Shown in pieces: positions 32,344 to 45,145 of a stretch of 64,000 bases of DNA. The notes below the pieces were generated by a model. The model was not told where the DNA came from. It saw nothing but the letters and a program-made list of their open reading frames with translations, and searched no databases. Position 1 is the first letter of the stretch. The number at the start of each line of letters is the position of its first letter. Origin of the DNA: Takakia lepidozioides (taxonomy: Eukaryota; Streptophyta; Takakiopsida; Takakiales; Takakiaceae); contig CM060731.1 in the NCBI GenBank assembly GCA_030704615.1, forward strand, positions 4,898,001 through 4,962,000. Reading direction: 5' to 3'. Both the position numbers and the translations under genes were made by a program.

Positions 32344-32688
32344 ATGAGTCTCGCATGCCTGGCATGTACTGCCATGGAGGGATCTACAGACTCTTTCCGG
32401 AGGGAGAGCTCAGTCCAGACTCGCTCTCTCTCTGTTCACTCAGATGACAATGGTCCATGTGGGACTCTGACGAGCTGCTGGGCGAAACGGGCCCCATCAA
32501 CCCCAGCAGATTTAGCTAACGCATTGGGTGCCAGGGTTGCTCCTGTCTCTGATTCAGATCAGGCTCCCAGGCTGACACGGTGCTACGCCGTTCGCAGGGA
32601 CTGTAGCGTCTTCCGGGACTGGTCAGTTGAGCAGGTTGAAACTGCAGGAGGGCGACAGTTGTGCTTCAATCTCACTAGCAGAGCTTGA
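32344..32688 (+). CDS. Small plant protein of unknown function (MSLACL type), 114 aa
   Basis: The ATG at 32344 opens a frame beginning MSLACLACTAMEGSTDSF, rich in Ser, with a C-terminal block RLTRCYAVRRDCSVFRDWSV. I recall a family of small uncharacterised land-plant proteins with the same plan: MSL.CL.C at the N-terminus, a Ser-rich middle, and an R-AVRRD-DW motif near the end. No biochemical role is known to me. A splice acceptor (ttcttgcag, intron end 32293) lies 50 bp upstream. A matching donor at 30426 implies a 1.87-kb intron in the 5' UTR, with a GC-rich, CT-rich leader exon before it. A TTG-initiated extension to 32320 is unlikely. The gene could instead have further coding exons downstream. 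Confidence 0.65.
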   Translation: MSLACLACTAMEGSTDSFRRESSVQTRSLSVHSDDNGPCGTLTSCWAKRAPSTPADLANALGARVAPVSDSDQAPRLTRCYAVRRDCSVFRDWSVEQVETAGGRQLCFNLTSRA

Positions 32689-35600
32689 CCATTCTGTATG
32701 TTTGTAGTGACTTAGTGGACACGTTGTATGGTATGACCTGGTCTCAGTTGGGGCTGTGATACCTTTCTCTGAGAGCCCTATTGCTTCTTTTAGTCTGCTG
32801 CAATACTTTCCTCAGAGAGTCCTACACCTCAATTTACAGTATTGCTATGTCATCCTTTGTGTCTGTCGCACCCGGATCCATTCACCCTGATTGATAAAGG
32901 TGCAACCAAGCCATAGGGAGTACGTGTGCCCCAGTGGAGTGGAAACTAGTGTGCCTTAGTCTTCACCTCAGAGGCTGGGCGTGCATAGACTACTTTTTGT
33001 CCGAGTGATGTCATGCGTATTTCAAGTTCCTGGTGTTTGCTCTCATTGGCAATGCTCTCTGGGATAGTGCATGGAGCCAAATTTTACAGGGATGTCCTCT
33101 CCAAGGGGATGTTTACACCAATGGTCGTGTTTGTCTAGGTTGAGATTGGAGGATCTGGCTGGAAGATAGGATCAATTAGGTAGGAATACCACTGAGCTGT
33201 CTCTTGCGACAGTATTTTGTACTATGATACATGTAAGTTATGTTTGCTTTTGTGGACCCCTTCCTCTACTTGGACCATGGATTGGAGTTTCTATGGTTGA
33301 GTCCTGGTTTGTCTGTAGCAGGGTTGTAAGAGTGTGGTTTTTGGAGGTCGGTTCATTGAGTGCTTTCCTCTTTCTGTTCGAATCAAGGCGTGTGAAAAGA
33401 AATCAAGGGTCTGGCATTCACGCCTTGTCAGCCTATCTAATAGCCAAAAATTCAATTCCAAAGCTCTAGAGCCCAGTGCTCTGGAAGGCTCTCCGCCCGT
33501 TTTCCATTGATTTCATCAAACTGCAGTGGTTGGTTGGCATGGGTTCACTCAATTTTTATTTCCCTTGGATTTTGACCTTTAATTTGTGAACAGTGCACAG
33601 GGCCATTCACTGTGTGAATTGGACTAGAACCAATGAGTATGTCTCCTATGCATCTGGCTGTAATCTTAGTTGATCAAGTATTTCAATACATTTGTCTCGA
33701 GTTGTGCGGCGATTTGGTGGTGAGCAGTGCGATTGTACATGGCCCATCTCTTACCAGTTCACCCACTAGGCGTAACTATGCCTGATTATGCCTATCTACC
33801 CTCAATTTGATTTGACATGATTCCAGGTGATCAGGAACTCCTATACAAATGGTGTTAGATGCTTTCACCTGTCAACGGGTGGTGATTTAGGCTGGGGTCC
33901 TCTACAGAAAGGCATGGTTGCTGCTCATGCACCTAAAACTGACTTGATTTCGACTTGCTGCTTTGTCCGCGTTCGGCTGGTCGGTGAACTCGTGGCTCCG
34001 GCGGGCATGGGGTATCTCCCGAAAGAATATGGGGAGGAGAGAGAGAAGCCACCGGTGGCCATTGTCACTGTTAACAAAAGAAAATTGCTTCCTCTGCTGA
34101 GTCTTTGAAGTTGAAAAGCCGAGTCACGGCGGACTGGGAATGTGAATCTTTTCACTCCGCTACAACCCTCAGGTGTAACACAATGAATAGGGGGCCAAGT
34201 TACAATGTTCTAACTACGATGAAGACTTCGGGTCATCTTCCAACAAAGAAACCTCAAAACTCATTAGCTTTAGTCTGAAAATTAAGGGCTATCTCTGTCA
34301 GCAGGGCGGTTGTCCGTGTTGCAGTACCGGTGGATTTGGCAAGGTGACGATTTGAGCTTCCATCCATACAATGACCACTCACCCACCTCCGCATATCCAA
34401 TAAGCCACCTTTTCAATGCTCCTCATGTTCCTCATTGGATGCCCCGTTCATCAATTGAAGCCTACTTGTTTTGCTGCTCCCTTATTTCTAGTTAGCCAAC
34501 GTTGCTTTGTAATCTTCTTGTACATCTTTAACGATACCCCTGTTCTTTCGCATCGGTTCCCCTCCATAACTCTGCGTATCCACTACGTTGCTACACTTCC
34601 CTGTTATTAGTCGAAATTCTCAGGAGACGCGCATTAAGCTCTCTTAGATTCAGGGGTGTCCTTTCTTTCTTTGTGGAGCGGTGGTGTACCTTCAGATGTG
34701 GAAGATTGAGTTTTGCTCATTGATGAAGCTAAATGGTCATCACAAGTTTCTATGTTGATGCAGCTCACCTCATCAATACTGGCCAACTACTTAAGTGTGG
34801 TGTCTGCAGATCATATCTCTAACCGTCATCAGCCAAGTCGTCCTCTTACTGCAATGTGCACCATCTCTTGTTAACTAGGTGAGATTAATTTGATTCCAAA
34901 TCACAATCTAAACTTTGTTCATGTCTAAGGCTTGATTCACTTGTAAGCCCTCTCATTCTTTTGAGGGGATTTGTTGTTGTGGTGCTCATCAACTTGCAAA
35001 TAGAGCATATCGACGCATTCTGGGCGTAAGAATCAAAGAAAATCCCTGGTTGGGGTACGAAAACAAAGTAGCTTGCAAACCCCAACTGTCCTAAAGGGTT
35101 GCTTCTATCCAATGGTTACCTGAACAAAAGTCGTAACTTAGGCCTTGTTTCACCTGGCTATGTGCAACGGAGCCTGGTAAGCCCTGAACCCACCGTAGTA
35201 CTCATAGAATTGTGTCCTGCACTGATCAATTGCCCACAATTGCAGACATCAAGCCTGCAAAGCGAAATCGTTTCCAAGTGCCAAGAATTGGATTGGAAGG
35301 TGTTGGGCAGGCCAGTTGCCCATACCTGGTAGCGTCACAAATTGTCGCCTATTGGGAAGCCCAATGCACTGCCATCCAGTCTAATCAATGTGGTGGGGCG
35401 GCTGTTCTATATTTTATATGTGTCTAGGTACACTCTATATCACACCCCAGGCAATTCACGATTATGCAGATCAGTGCAGTGGCTACTTAGTAAAATGTTG
35501 GAGCCCACCTCCCAATTTCATAGTGCTGTGTAAGTCTTAGATGTAAATCGCTGGAAAGGTTGTCAAGTGCATTTCACGGGTATGGCAGAACTGAGGTGGC

Positions 35601-35990
35601 TTCCAGGTTCCAGGCCTGCCACCATGTGACAATCTGGGGTGGCCCAGCCGTGACAGTAACCTATCAGTTTGTGTCTTGCGATTACATGCTGTGTACTCAC
35701 GAAGGTCCTCCATGCAGGTAACTCACTCTGCAAGTTTGGACGCAATAAACATCATTGAAGAAGAGCAGGTCTGGCGCCATGTGACGGCTTGGGTACAGCG
35801 CTGATTGAACTTGTGCGCCTCGGGTACTGTGCTGCGAGTCGTGGCGTATAGCCAACTATCGGAAGCAGTTTAGCCATCGACAAAGTTTTTATTAAAAAGG
35901 CTCGGATAGAGTACGTTTACCAAATTTCCGCAGATTAAATTTGGCGAGACTTGGCGAAACTCGAGAGCGCAGTGCGATTTCATGGCAGTG
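32689..35990. other. Intergenic, no gene recognised
   Basis: Several frames of 60-95 codons exist (for example 33827-34108), but none has a recognisable domain or supporting splice sites. The right end probably contains the promoter of the IQD gene. Confidence 0.35.
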
Positions 35991-36370
35991 TGGTGTAGCG
36001 AGAGTCACGGTGTCTCGCCGTGCAGGAGTTGGAAGAAGCTCCAGTCGTTCAATTGCTTCTGATGCTCGCTGTTGAATCTGCATTCGTATTGGCACAAGGA
36101 ATCTAGATCCATTCCGTTTCGTTGCATCCTCGCTGCTTCCTTTCGATCGATCTGTTCTCTCCTTTTGCATTTTCGGTGAAGCTCAATCAACGTTATCGAT
36201 TTGCATTATTGTGTCTTACATTTGCTTCCTCTAAGGCTGTCCCAATTTATACTGTTTCCCCTCTCCTTTTACCTGTTGATTGACACGGACTTGAATCACT
36301 CCCTCTCTGGTATTATTGAATTGCAATTCCGTCCATTTCTGTTTAGATTATATGCTGTTATAAGCTTCTG

Positions 36371-36373
<3 letters not shown>

Positions 36374-36414
<41 letters not shown>
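36374..36414 (+). repeat. (CT)n microsatellite in the presumed IQD leader
   Basis: About twenty CT units, followed downstream by a plausible donor (cttaaatgtatgttc near 36547). The acceptor tatacag at 38166-38172 lies just before the IQD start codon. This implies a leader exon of roughly 36.0-36.55 kb and a 1.6-kb 5'-UTR intron. No transcript evidence is available. Confidence 0.55.
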
Positions 36415-36416
<2 letters not shown>

Positions 36417-38207
36417 AAGGCATTCCATTTCCATTCGAGGAACCTCTTTGAGGTGGAAACATTGTGGCAGCAGATGGCCGATGAAAATAGGAGCATGAGC
36501 CGCAACGGATGACAAGCACGACAAGGCATCTTGATCTTCTCTTAAATGTATGTTCTCCAGCTCTGTTGTTTCCAGTTTATCGTCTCAGATAGCCATCAGC
36601 TGTCACTGAATGAAAACACCTGACTTCCTCCCACTTCTCTACTCTCTACATTCTCGGCTGTGTCTCCTTTCTGTTTTGTCTGCCTTCCTTTCCCATGCAG
36701 ACACACCGAACATACTGCATTGAGCCGATTCGTCGAAGTCCGACATTATCATATAGCACCTGGTGGCATAGGTGGCCGCCTCGCAACGTGCGCTTATACC
36801 GCAGTCCTATGCTTTCCATTGTTGATGGCCTGCATTCACAGGAGAGTAACTAGGTGATGAGCAGGGTAGATTGGTTTACTTAATGTAAGGGGTGGAATGC
36901 TACTTTCATGTAGCTGAAGGAGAGAGAAAGAGAGAGACTATGGTTGGAGTGGCATAATTCAATCTGCCGGCATTGTTATCAAAGGTCAGACATTCAATCT
37001 ATGAAAGGAGAAAAGATTCTATGGAGGGAGGCCTGCAGGAATGCAAGGATATTGACTCCAGCCACACTGGTCGCACTGGCTTTTAAAGAAGTATATTGTG
37101 ATAAAATCACGGGCCATATTGTTCACTCTTCTACCGTTGCGCGTTTTGTTAAACAAAATGTGCGGTGATATGATAAGCTACATTGTATGTATAGATTGGA
37201 CCTCTGTAAGACTTTTATGTAAACGTGGGATCTGATTTAGCGTTCCCTCCATTGTCATTTGACGTCGAGTATACGATATGTACCGCTCAATTGTTTCGAG
37301 ATGTCATTCTCTTCAACGGGACAATTCAAAGAAGTGCCTGACAAAATCCGTGAGCATTATGTCACACAGCTATCTCCACTTTTTCATTGGAAGATGCAGA
37401 CGTGGTTACCTCATGAAGAGGCAATTGATAGACTTAATCCAAGCTTCACATGACCTGTCTCAATTGTCAGGGTAGCTAGCTCCAGTGGAGGCTTGGCTCG
37501 GTTTGCAAAATAGCTTCATTTATTGCACATCAGATGGAATTGATTTCTCGAGGAGAAAGATTAACAATATAAGTACTCTCTGGTTGTGTGATGGAAATGG
37601 TGGTAGTTGTAAATGTGTGATAGTCTTACCCTGGAAGCTTTCTTCAATGTGTTAGCTGCGATAATGAAGTCATTTTGGCACCGCATCCCAGCAAGACTGA
37701 TCTGCTATTTGTTGTTTGACACCCAGTCTTGTAGAGACCAAACTTGCAAGCACAGATATAGATTGAATCTTAGGCAAGATGCCTGGAGTTGAAGGGATTG
37801 CTCAGAATTTTGTGGTGCCGGGATACAGAGACCTCCATAATCAGTTGAGCAACTACAGGCTGGAGCTGATGGTTGGATAAGTGCCCTCCTCCCTGAACTG
37901 CTGTCAAAGCAGTATTTTTGTCAGTCATCGTTTTACCTTGTATTGCATTGGCATGGAGGAGGACAGGGTGTGGCAGTTTGACAGAGCCACAACAAACAAA
38001 CAAACAATAGGAATGAGAACAAGTGTGGTGGTATGGTTTCTAATCTCTGTGAAGGGAAGGTCCATGTAGCTCGAAATGCAACATCCCAAGAGCCCTACAA
38101 GATCTTGGGCACCAGAATGGTGAGTAACTTTAACTTGACCTGAGGTGGACTAATGGCTGTGTGTGTATACAGGTAAGGGTGAAGGCTGGAGGCACACACA
38201 AGTTACC

Positions 38208-41200
38208 ATGGGAAAGCCAAACAAACGCAGCAAGTGGTTGAAGGCTGTTAAGAAGGTTTTCAGGTCACCGTCCAAGGACAAGTCTGATGACGCAGATGAA
38301 CCAGTAATGAGTTACACCACTTTCTCCTGGATGGTATCGCATAATAACTTTGATTAAAGCAAATGGTTCCTTGAACTTCCATCCTGTTTAGAGGTTGTCT
38401 ATCTGTTTTTCCACTAGTTCTTTTGGCAGTCACGAAGATTGATTGGAGGTCCTATCGAAGGAGTCAACAACTTCATATACAAGTTCCTGAAGATCTAACT
38501 GCTTGCTTAACTGCTGTGATTGATCCCCAGAAAAACTCTACCAAGGAGAGTCACCGGTCCAGCCTGGAAAGATCCTTGGCACCAAATCCAGTGCCAACAC
38601 CCCTTCCACTTCCTTCTGTACAAAATGTGGGATTTATCGGGGCTGAGCGAGAGCAAGGCAAGCAACCCTTAGCTGTAGAGAAGAATGAATGTCAGCAGGG
38701 GGACGAGGAGAAGGACAATACGGAGGAAGTTCTCCAGTGCACCAGCAGTGAACAGTCTGAAGATGAGCTGCATGAAGAGGACAGTAGTCGTGAAGAATGG
38801 GCAGCTAGCAAGATTCAGCGAACTTTTCATGGCCACTTGGTATGTGGGCACACCTTTGGCATGGGCAATCATGGTGGCAGGACGGGGTAAAGGGGGACCT
38901 TTTGTGATAGGTTAAAGGAGGGGGTGAGAGAGGTCCATGGGAAGCTGAGATTGGGAGAGCCTTGTTTCTGATAGGAGAAAAGTATGTTGGAGTTAAACGT
39001 CTCCTCTGTTTGCATCTGCTCCTGCTGTGAAGAGATATAAGCAGTTGACTAAAAAATTCAATTCTTGTGGTGTTTACCGTGTCTGGGGTCGGCGGGCACT
39101 ACGGGCTCTGAAAGGGCTGGTCAGGCTACAAGCATTGGTTCGTGGGCACACTGTTAGAAGGCAAGCTGCTGCAACCCTGCGCGCTGTGGAAGCTCTTGTC
39201 CATGTCCAGGCTTTACACCGTGGCCGTCGGGTAAGGATGTCAGAGGAGGGCCAGGCTGTACAACTTCACATCATGCAATGCCGCCAACTCAGCTCTCATT
39301 GCACCAAAGCTGCAGTATGATTTTTCTCACCATATCTGTCTCCCTACCTCGCCTTAACATGGGCCCTTGGCACCCTGTTGATGTAATGGACATTCTTTCA
39401 TTCTGTCTTTCTACATGAGGCTCTCCACTTGGGATAATCACTTAGAGAATCTCTCAGAGTGGAATTTGTAAGTTTAATGGTCGTGGTGGGTGGTTCTTGG
39501 GTGCCTGGCTATTCTGTCTTGCTTTCTATTTTCCTGATCAACTAATGTTATGGTACCACTACCTATGAGAGGACTTCAGGAAAGAATATCAGCGGGTTGC
39601 CTTTTCCTTGAGCTTCAAGTGAATGCTATGAGGTTCTTTCTTTCTGTCCTCTGATGGCACTGTGACTGGGAGTGTCATCCCAGCCTTTGAGGCAGCTATG
39701 TACCTGTGTCGGAAATCATTCTTCTACCCAGAACCCAGCAATTTCACCTTCACACTCTCGTCTAAAGCTTAAACACACTGTCCCTTCCTGCTCTTTTGAG
39801 ATGCCCCAGACAATGTGCCAGGGCTTGATCTCTGGGCTGGCTATGTGAACCAATTGATGCGATTGTTCGGTGCACTCTTGAGGAGATGTGGAAAACCAGA
39901 ATCAATACATGTAAGTTCCATTATGGGAGCAAGCCTTCTGCAATGTAGTGTCCCCCATTTCTGCTCTCGATCCCTCTCCTACACTATTCTGTTGAGACAA
40001 ATGGTCTATGGCCAGATTTCTGCAGCTAGAAAAGTCTAATGAGTCTCTTTCTTCCAGACATGACCGCAACAGACTCATTAGGAGAGAGCTTATGGAATTA
40101 CATGTCAAGAGAACTTGGAAGCTACCCAATCTCACGACAAAGCTCCACTTCTATCGAGAGACATTCTTGGTGCTCCGCGATGATAGAATCTTGAGACCAA
40201 ATTACCTTTCAGCACCCTTATCTCCTTCCCTCCTGAGGGCATTGGGGGTGTTCAGGGTGGGTTCCCACAACCTACGGATAGAGACTGGCAGATGGGAAAA
40301 CCTGCAACGGGAGGACCGCCTATGTCCAGCTTGCATAGGGCGCCGCAAGGAAATTGAAACTGAAGAACACTTCTGCCCTCTATACTACGAGATCCGTGGG
40401 AGATTCCACTGTTTATTCAGTGGAACCCAAACTCTCACTGATGTCTTCCACTATGAGGATCAAAAATGCTTGGCAGCCTACCTGCACGAGGCCTTCACCC
40501 TTAGACAATTGCTAGAACATTAATTGTGGTTCATGTTTTCTTTCATTTTGTCCCATAAGCTCTATGAGCTTTCCGCGGACGTTATAAAGCACCATTTCAT
40601 TTCATTTCATTTCATTTCCAGGCAAATTTTTATGTTCTTGAAGTGCTTTCCGTGTTTGCTGCTTTGTTGAGGGCCTCCTATGGACATTATAAATTTTTTC
40701 AACACAAGGATCAGAGATGCTTACCTAGCCGCTTATTTACACAAGGCATCTCCACATTATGAAATCGCTCAAAGTTGAATTCTAATCTGATGGGTGTGGT
40801 GGCTGGTTGTTGGGGGCCCCACTTTTCTGTCCTGTTTACTCTTTTCCTTTGTACTGAAAGTCTTTGTAGACAGTGTAAAGTTCTTTTCTTCTTTCTTTCT
40901 GCGGACGTTATAAAGTACCATTTCATTTCCTTTCATTTCTTCTTCCTCAGGTCTTATCCTCCTGCTTCTTGGATCTAACTGCATGTGCTGGGAGACTTGT
41001 TGGATGTCGTAATTGATGGTACTAAGACCAGGATACAGTAATCAATAGGCTCTAGTGTAAAACCTTTTCAACTTGGAAATCTACGTGATGGTTATGTATG
41101 TTAGTGTTTAAGTTGGTTGCATTTAAAAAGGTTTTGTTGGGGGTGGACGTGTCTTGTCTTTCACAGGAAGGTAGCTTGGATGCAAACAAGGGGACAGCAC

Positions 41201-44200
41201 AAGGTTTTGCGATAACACAAAGGCAAGAAGAATCTGACAAGCTGGAGCGAGCCATGTCCTACTCCTTTATTCGAAAGGTATATATCATCTCAACTGACAA
41301 AGATCCACTAGCTGAGTGGGTGATGTATGCATGTACTACTTGGCTTTGCTGAGTACTAGGAGCAGAGCCAAGAATGAGAATCTCTTTTGGTTTTTCACTT
41401 TCCATGTACAGAGATGGAAAGTATTGATACCTAAGTTTATGTAGGAATTATAGTCCATGAAAAGAGAGATTGCCATTCTGGAAAAATGTACACCTTTGTT
41501 GACTGGGCCTTGCAAGTTCAATGCAAATTCTGAATTAATTGACTTATCAGACATCTGCACACTAGTGTAAGAGAACTTCTGGTGAAATGCAGAATACAGT
41601 AGTTGATTTATTTTCTGTGCTCGTGCAAGTTTTTGAGAATTCTCATAGCCTTAACAAAATGTGCCTTCATGAACTGAATTCTCTGTTGGCCTGTGTTCAC
41701 AATTTGCTCTGAAGCTGAAGCAAAGTGCACCAAAACGCACCGTGCTGTTCATCGACTGCGAACCTGACCAACCTCACTGGGGTTGGAGCTGGCTGGATCG
41801 ATGGATGGCTTCTCGTCCTTGGGAAAATCATTATTTTCTTGACATCAAAGATGTCTCTGTAAGTGTTCCATGTGACAAGCTTTCTGGAAACAGCAGAAAA
41901 CAGGTAGTACAGCCACATACCGACTGTCAGTCATCACCACATGTCCCCCAGTCTGTAAGGCCCAGCTCGACATTCCGATCAATCACTGTGGCCAAATCTG
42001 TTCCTGTCCCCCTTCCACCTCCACCTTGTGAAGGGCCATTACCAGTTGCCAAGGCATCCCTGAATACACCACATTGTTTGCCCAAGCCACTACCCCTACA
42101 AGTGTCTCTGGCCTCACCTAAGCAAGAGGACTCTGAGCTGGTGCACCTGTCCCCAGAAGAGCCAGTATCGCCAGTTTCAGACGACTCCCTTCCAGTGCCT
42201 CCATCACCACCATATTCAGACGATTCCTTGCCAGTGCCTCCTTCCCCGCCAGGTTCGGACAACTCATTGCCAGTGCCTCCATCTCCACCAGTTCCGTCCT
42301 CTCCACATACGCAATGGTCTGCAATGCTGCCAGGGTGTCCCTCACCTGAAGATTATGTGTCCAAGGAAGTGTCATCAAATGGGCTAACATTGGTTCAGAG
42401 CCCCAGCATCTCTGCCTTCAATGGAGCATATATAGTTGGCGAAGAGGAAGGTGTGGACAAAGCACAAGGTAATGATCCTCGTGTCTTAGGTTCTCATCTT
42501 TTATCAAGTGATTTCCTAACCTCCGTCTGTGATTGTGCGGTTTTCTAACACTCCAGGTGTTTTTCATATTCCCCCTTCTGGATATTGTAGATGTGTACTA
42601 AATAACCTGTGATTCTCATTTGTTACAAGCATGTAGTCAAACATAGGTGAGATCTGGACAAATTATGCCTGTTTGATTTGTTTTGCTTCAAAATGAACAT
42701 GCAGGCAACAAAGAATTTGAGGCAGGTCACAACAACACTCTGAATCATGATAAGACAGGAGACAATGGGAATACCAGCCTACAGTCAAGTTCCAAAGGCA
42801 CAACAAGCCGCTATATGGCTGCTACAGAATCTGCAAAAGCCAAGTTTCGGTCACTCAGTAGCCCCAAGAGTAGGACCATTGAGACAGTGCCGTCACCTGC
42901 CAAGCAGCAAACGCGTCTCTCTCTTGGAGGTGCCCAAATGGGCAAGCCTGACCCCCCCGGGGGGACCTCTCACACACAGCGTTCCAACTCACAGGTAAGA
43001 CATCAGTGTTTGTTTTGCTTCTTCCACTTGTGATAGCACATTTACTCTTTGTCAAACCCCGTTGTATACAAGAGCTCAGGTAACAAATGCTAAAAATTGG
43101 ACAAATATGGACAAATAATGCCTCAGCCAGTACTGATCTTGGCATCATTCAAAAGTTAGTTGTAACATGTTATGTGGTATAGTAAATTCACACTCCAATT
43201 AATGCTTATAGTGAGAGAAGGAGAGCACCTTGGAGGCACCATTGCAGCAAAGTACAGTCTCTGGAGGGCCAGGCTTATGTATTGATCCAACTCTGAGAAG
43301 GTTCACTCAGAGTTGGTAGCACTCTTTGAAAGCCAAGGATAGGTTTCTTCAACTCCAGGAAATTGTCACTTGGATTTTCAATGGTTAGCAGTTACTACTT
43401 GTTCAAATTAGATTTTGGAGCGGGGAGAACAATGTCAGATTTTACGGTCAGCCCCTATCAGCACATCATGTCCTAATACGTTGAAAAGCTTAAAAAGTAT
43501 GTTAGAGTTGACTAATGTCTTACTAGCCCAGGTGGTGCAGCTGAAAGCATAACCTTTGGCCTCTTGTGTCAAGCTTTGGTACTAGTTCACTCTTCGTTAC
43601 TCAATTACCAGGACTGTTGTGCTTCCCGAAGTTTATTGGTGGATAAATGGAAGGTTTGAGGCTAAAAGTGTGAGTGATCCACCATCTGAAGTTAGGCATG
43701 GCATATGGAAGTAATGAAACCTCGTGCTGAACAATGTCTCTACCTGCCATCATGGTACCAAGCTAATTTTCCTCATAAGAGTTATGTGGGGGTTCCTGGT
43801 GTTTCTCTCTAGAACTCTCTCTTCTGTGGATCCCTCTCAAGTTACTCTATATACCATCTCTACATACACTAAACAAACTTTTTTACCATCTCGAGGTGAA
43901 TTGAGTATTACTCACTGACCAGGATGTAAATCTCATTCATCCAAACCAGGTCGGTAGGTAGTCGACAAGCTCCCTATTTTGGGCTATATTTGCAGTCTGA
44001 ACTGAGGTGTTGTGGAGTGTGCTTAGCAACAACATTTGTATTGTACTTACTCTCAGACACTTATGGTCCCAGGTGCGAACGAGTCTCAAGGGGGGGCTCT
44101 ACAAAGAGAAGTCTTTTGAGCTTGGCACCCAATCACCCAGCCGGAGAAATTCTCTTGGAGGGGAGGCTAGCAATAATAAGCCCATTGTCAAATGGAGGTA

Positions 44201-44201
44201 A
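38208..44201 (+). CDS. IQD: IQ67-domain (IQD) calmodulin-binding protein
   Basis: Plant-specific IQD scaffold, a family that binds calmodulin and associates with microtubules, membranes or nucleus. Exons: 38208-38303, 38438-38839 (5' edge less certain), 39045 or 39087-39314, 41167-41277, 41715-42468, 42705-42994 and 44073-44201. Exon 1 is the basic N-terminus ([17 protein letters not shown]). IQ67 begins [16 protein letters not shown] and is split after codon 16, the conserved IQD intron position. It continues [20 protein letters not shown] and ends [12 protein letters not shown]. Exon 4 has ERAMSYSF. Exon 5 has the conserved [16 protein letters not shown] and three 13-residue units of [13 protein letters not shown] type. 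Exon 6 has the DUF4005-like [14 protein letters not shown]. The protein ends KPIVKWR. All phases agree, for about 683 residues. The splice at the IQ67 intron is odd (see findings). Confidence 0.9.
39795..39945 (+). mobile_element. Diverged LINE-A-related C-terminal relic in an IQD intron
   Basis: In one frame it reads PIDAIVRC, then [13 protein letters not shown], clearly akin to the C-terminal QQIDACVKGF...WKTRIN block of LINE-A. An in-frame stop lies upstream. It sits just before the LINE-B fragment in the same intron. Confidence 0.6.
40008..40620 (+). mobile_element. LINE-B 3' fragment: RT C-terminus, zinc knuckle and ATTTC tail
   Basis: Defines the second LINE family. A 171-codon frame (40008-40523) encodes the end of a LINE polyprotein: the [12 protein letters not shown] block typical of post-RT regions, then a zinc knuckle (CPAC...EEHFCPLY). 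A short 3' UTR follows, containing tcccataagctctatgagct and ttccgcggacgttataaagc, and ends in (ATTTC)n at about 40597-40619. The copy is 5'-truncated and lies in the IQD intron between exons 39314 and 41167, in the same orientation as the gene. Confidence 0.85.
40898..40942 (+). mobile_element. Ultrashort LINE-B end
   Basis: Contains only tgcggacgttataaagtacc followed by an ATTTC-type tail. The flanking ttcttctttctttc on the left resembles tttcatttcttcttcc on the right, so the target duplication is ambiguous because tail and target are both pyrimidine-rich. Confidence 0.7.
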
Positions 44202-44753
44202 CTGGTTGAGCCCCCTATTGGGTCAAGCCTGTCACGCTGTTTTGCAAGCAGGTTTTAGCTTCCTCCATATGGAACTTAAGTTTGTCGGACTCGCCGCACA
44301 AAAGGTCATATGTTGGTTGGAGTACTCTTCATGTTGTAGCATCTCACAACAGGTGAGGAGGTGTATCCCCTCTTTTGACTGATATGGTGTCAGGTCTAAC
44401 AAAGTTTTGGAGATGTCACAGAAGTCTTTAAAGAGAGAGGGGGGGGTTGGAGTGGAACTCCATGCACTAATATATGATTCGTTGGCATTGTAATGCCTGG
44501 CAACTCTTGCATTGTGAGCCAGTTTCCTGGCCTTACAGTCACCTCCACTTCTTTTGGTAAGTAAGAAGCAGGTTTGTGTTGTCCAGCAGTCTGCCCAGCA
44601 AGCAGTTCATAGTGCCTCTGATGGTAGTTTGAAATTGAGATCCACTTTGTGAATGCACCTAATGCTTCCACATAAGTAACTTGTCAATTTGACTGGGATT
44701 ATTGGGACATTTTGTTGTGTTGTAGTTCGAAGTTCAGGTACTAACCGGTTTGA

Positions 44754-44944
44754 AGTGGAACTTTATAACGGCCGCAGAAAGCTCAAAGAGCTATGGGACA
44801 AAACAAAAGCAAGAAACAAAAAATATAATAGAAGACTGTGAAGCCAGAAGCAGCCCAAAAGCAACTACTGCTCAAGGGATCGCCTAAAGGGCCAAAGCTT
44901 CGTGCAGTTAATCTGCTTCTGATCCTCATAATGGAAGACTTCTG
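44754..44944 (-). mobile_element. LINE-B 3' end (about 190 bp)
   Basis: Minus-oriented LINE-B 3' region. It is recognisable by ataacggccgcagaaagctc, the phrase gcccaaaagcaactactgct with caagggat, and gatcctcataatggaagact. It lies between the IQD stop and the DCD gene. Confidence 0.75.
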
Positions 44945-44946
44945 TG

Positions 44947-44988
44947 AGAAATGAAATGAAATGAAATGGTGCTTTATAACGTCCGCGG
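44947..44988 (-). mobile_element. Ultrashort LINE-B end
   Basis: A (GAAAT)n tail followed only by ggtgctttataacgtccgcg. It abuts the preceding LINE-B copy. Confidence 0.75.
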
Positions 44989-45145
44989 GTTGTCACCGAA
45001 GTGACAGTGGAATCTCCAATGGATCTGATAGTGAAGAGGGTAGTAAGAGAAGTGTTCTTCAGTTTCAAGAAAGGAGGCAAAGACAGAAAAATATTCTTAT
45101 GATCATCAGAGAGGAAACAACACTCTCATTCATAGACACGAGAGA

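Noticed and set aside
43520-43575. Another tRNA-derived SINE head in an IQD intron
   Set aside because: tagcccaggtggtgcagctg resembles an A box, but no B box follows at the right distance.
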